Origin: Methylosarcina fibrata AML-C10
GTDB lineage: Bacteria; Pseudomonadota; Gammaproteobacteria; Methylococcales; Methylomonadaceae
Reading direction: 5' to 3'
DNA: 64,000 bases
Assembly (NCBI RefSeq): GCF_000372865.1
Contig: NZ_KB889965.1
Location: 4,733,786-4,797,785 of the forward strand
Made by a program: the position numbers and the translations under genes. Shown piece after piece: positions 63,983-64,000 of this stretch. The stretch's first letter is position 1; the number at the start of each line of letters is the position of its first letter. A model generated the notes under the pieces. That model was not told where the DNA came from, searched no databases, and was given only the letters and a program-made list of their open reading frames with translations.

Positions 63983-64000
63983 GAAGCAAGGTTCCGGATG

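Overview
The window looks like a chromosomal stretch from a polarly flagellated gammaproteobacterium. The flagellar genes follow the Pseudomonas/Vibrio plan: a FleQ/FlrA-type sigma-54 activator, then fliEFGHIJK, flgAMN and flgBCDEFGHIJKL. A PQQ-linked alcohol-oxidation ABC operon, CopA/CopB copper handling and a methylthioinosine phosphorylase would fit a type I methanotroph (Methylococcales). That placement is an inference from gene content; no methane or methanol oxidation gene is present to prove it.

Layout. 1-4490: end of a chemotaxis operon (cheW, a soluble MCP, cheR, cheD). 5017-6489: fleQ-like master regulator. 6980-16233: basal body and export genes fliEFGHIJK, then flgA, flgM, flgN. 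16270-29711: an accessory block that separates flgAMN from the rod/hook genes. It holds a SPOR protein, a MerR regulator divergent from a thiopurine methyltransferase gene, a TauE exporter, a decayed REP-type transposase, and a six-gene minus-strand operon (azoreductase, pirin, YcaC hydrolase, amidohydrolase, alginate-export porin, MFS pump). A LysR gene stump is joined to an ABC-2 exporter. 30202-40164: flgB to flgL. 40328-44483: degenerate EAL-HDOD protein, motA, motB and a membrane-anchored methyltransferase. 44773-44971: tRNA-Cys and tRNA-Gly. 45027-51503: two uncharacterised proteins and the PQQ-associated ABC operon. 51621-55995: PilZ protein, MOSC protein, copA, copB. 56035-59310: purine salvage (MTIP, HGPRT), nagZ, mtgA. 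59559-63982: host-attachment family protein, a REP pair, DUF445 protein, alpha/beta hydrolase, hfq, hflX.

How it works together. The regulatory DNA supports a tiered flagellar programme. I found good -24/-12 (sigma-54) matches before fliE, flgA and flgB, which a FleQ-type activator could drive, and a near-consensus sigma-28 promoter before flgM. Several proteins point to c-di-GMP control of motility: FleQ, EAL-HDOD, PilZ, and possibly the 525-residue protein. The soluble MCP ends in an x-W-x-x-F tail of the kind that tethers CheR, and cheR is the next gene. In the accessory block, a MerR-type promoter with a 19-bp spacer and a SoxR-box-like dyad lies between merR and tpm, which gives a concrete regulatory prediction. 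I did not find a CRISPR array, a complete insertion sequence or an obvious new defence system.
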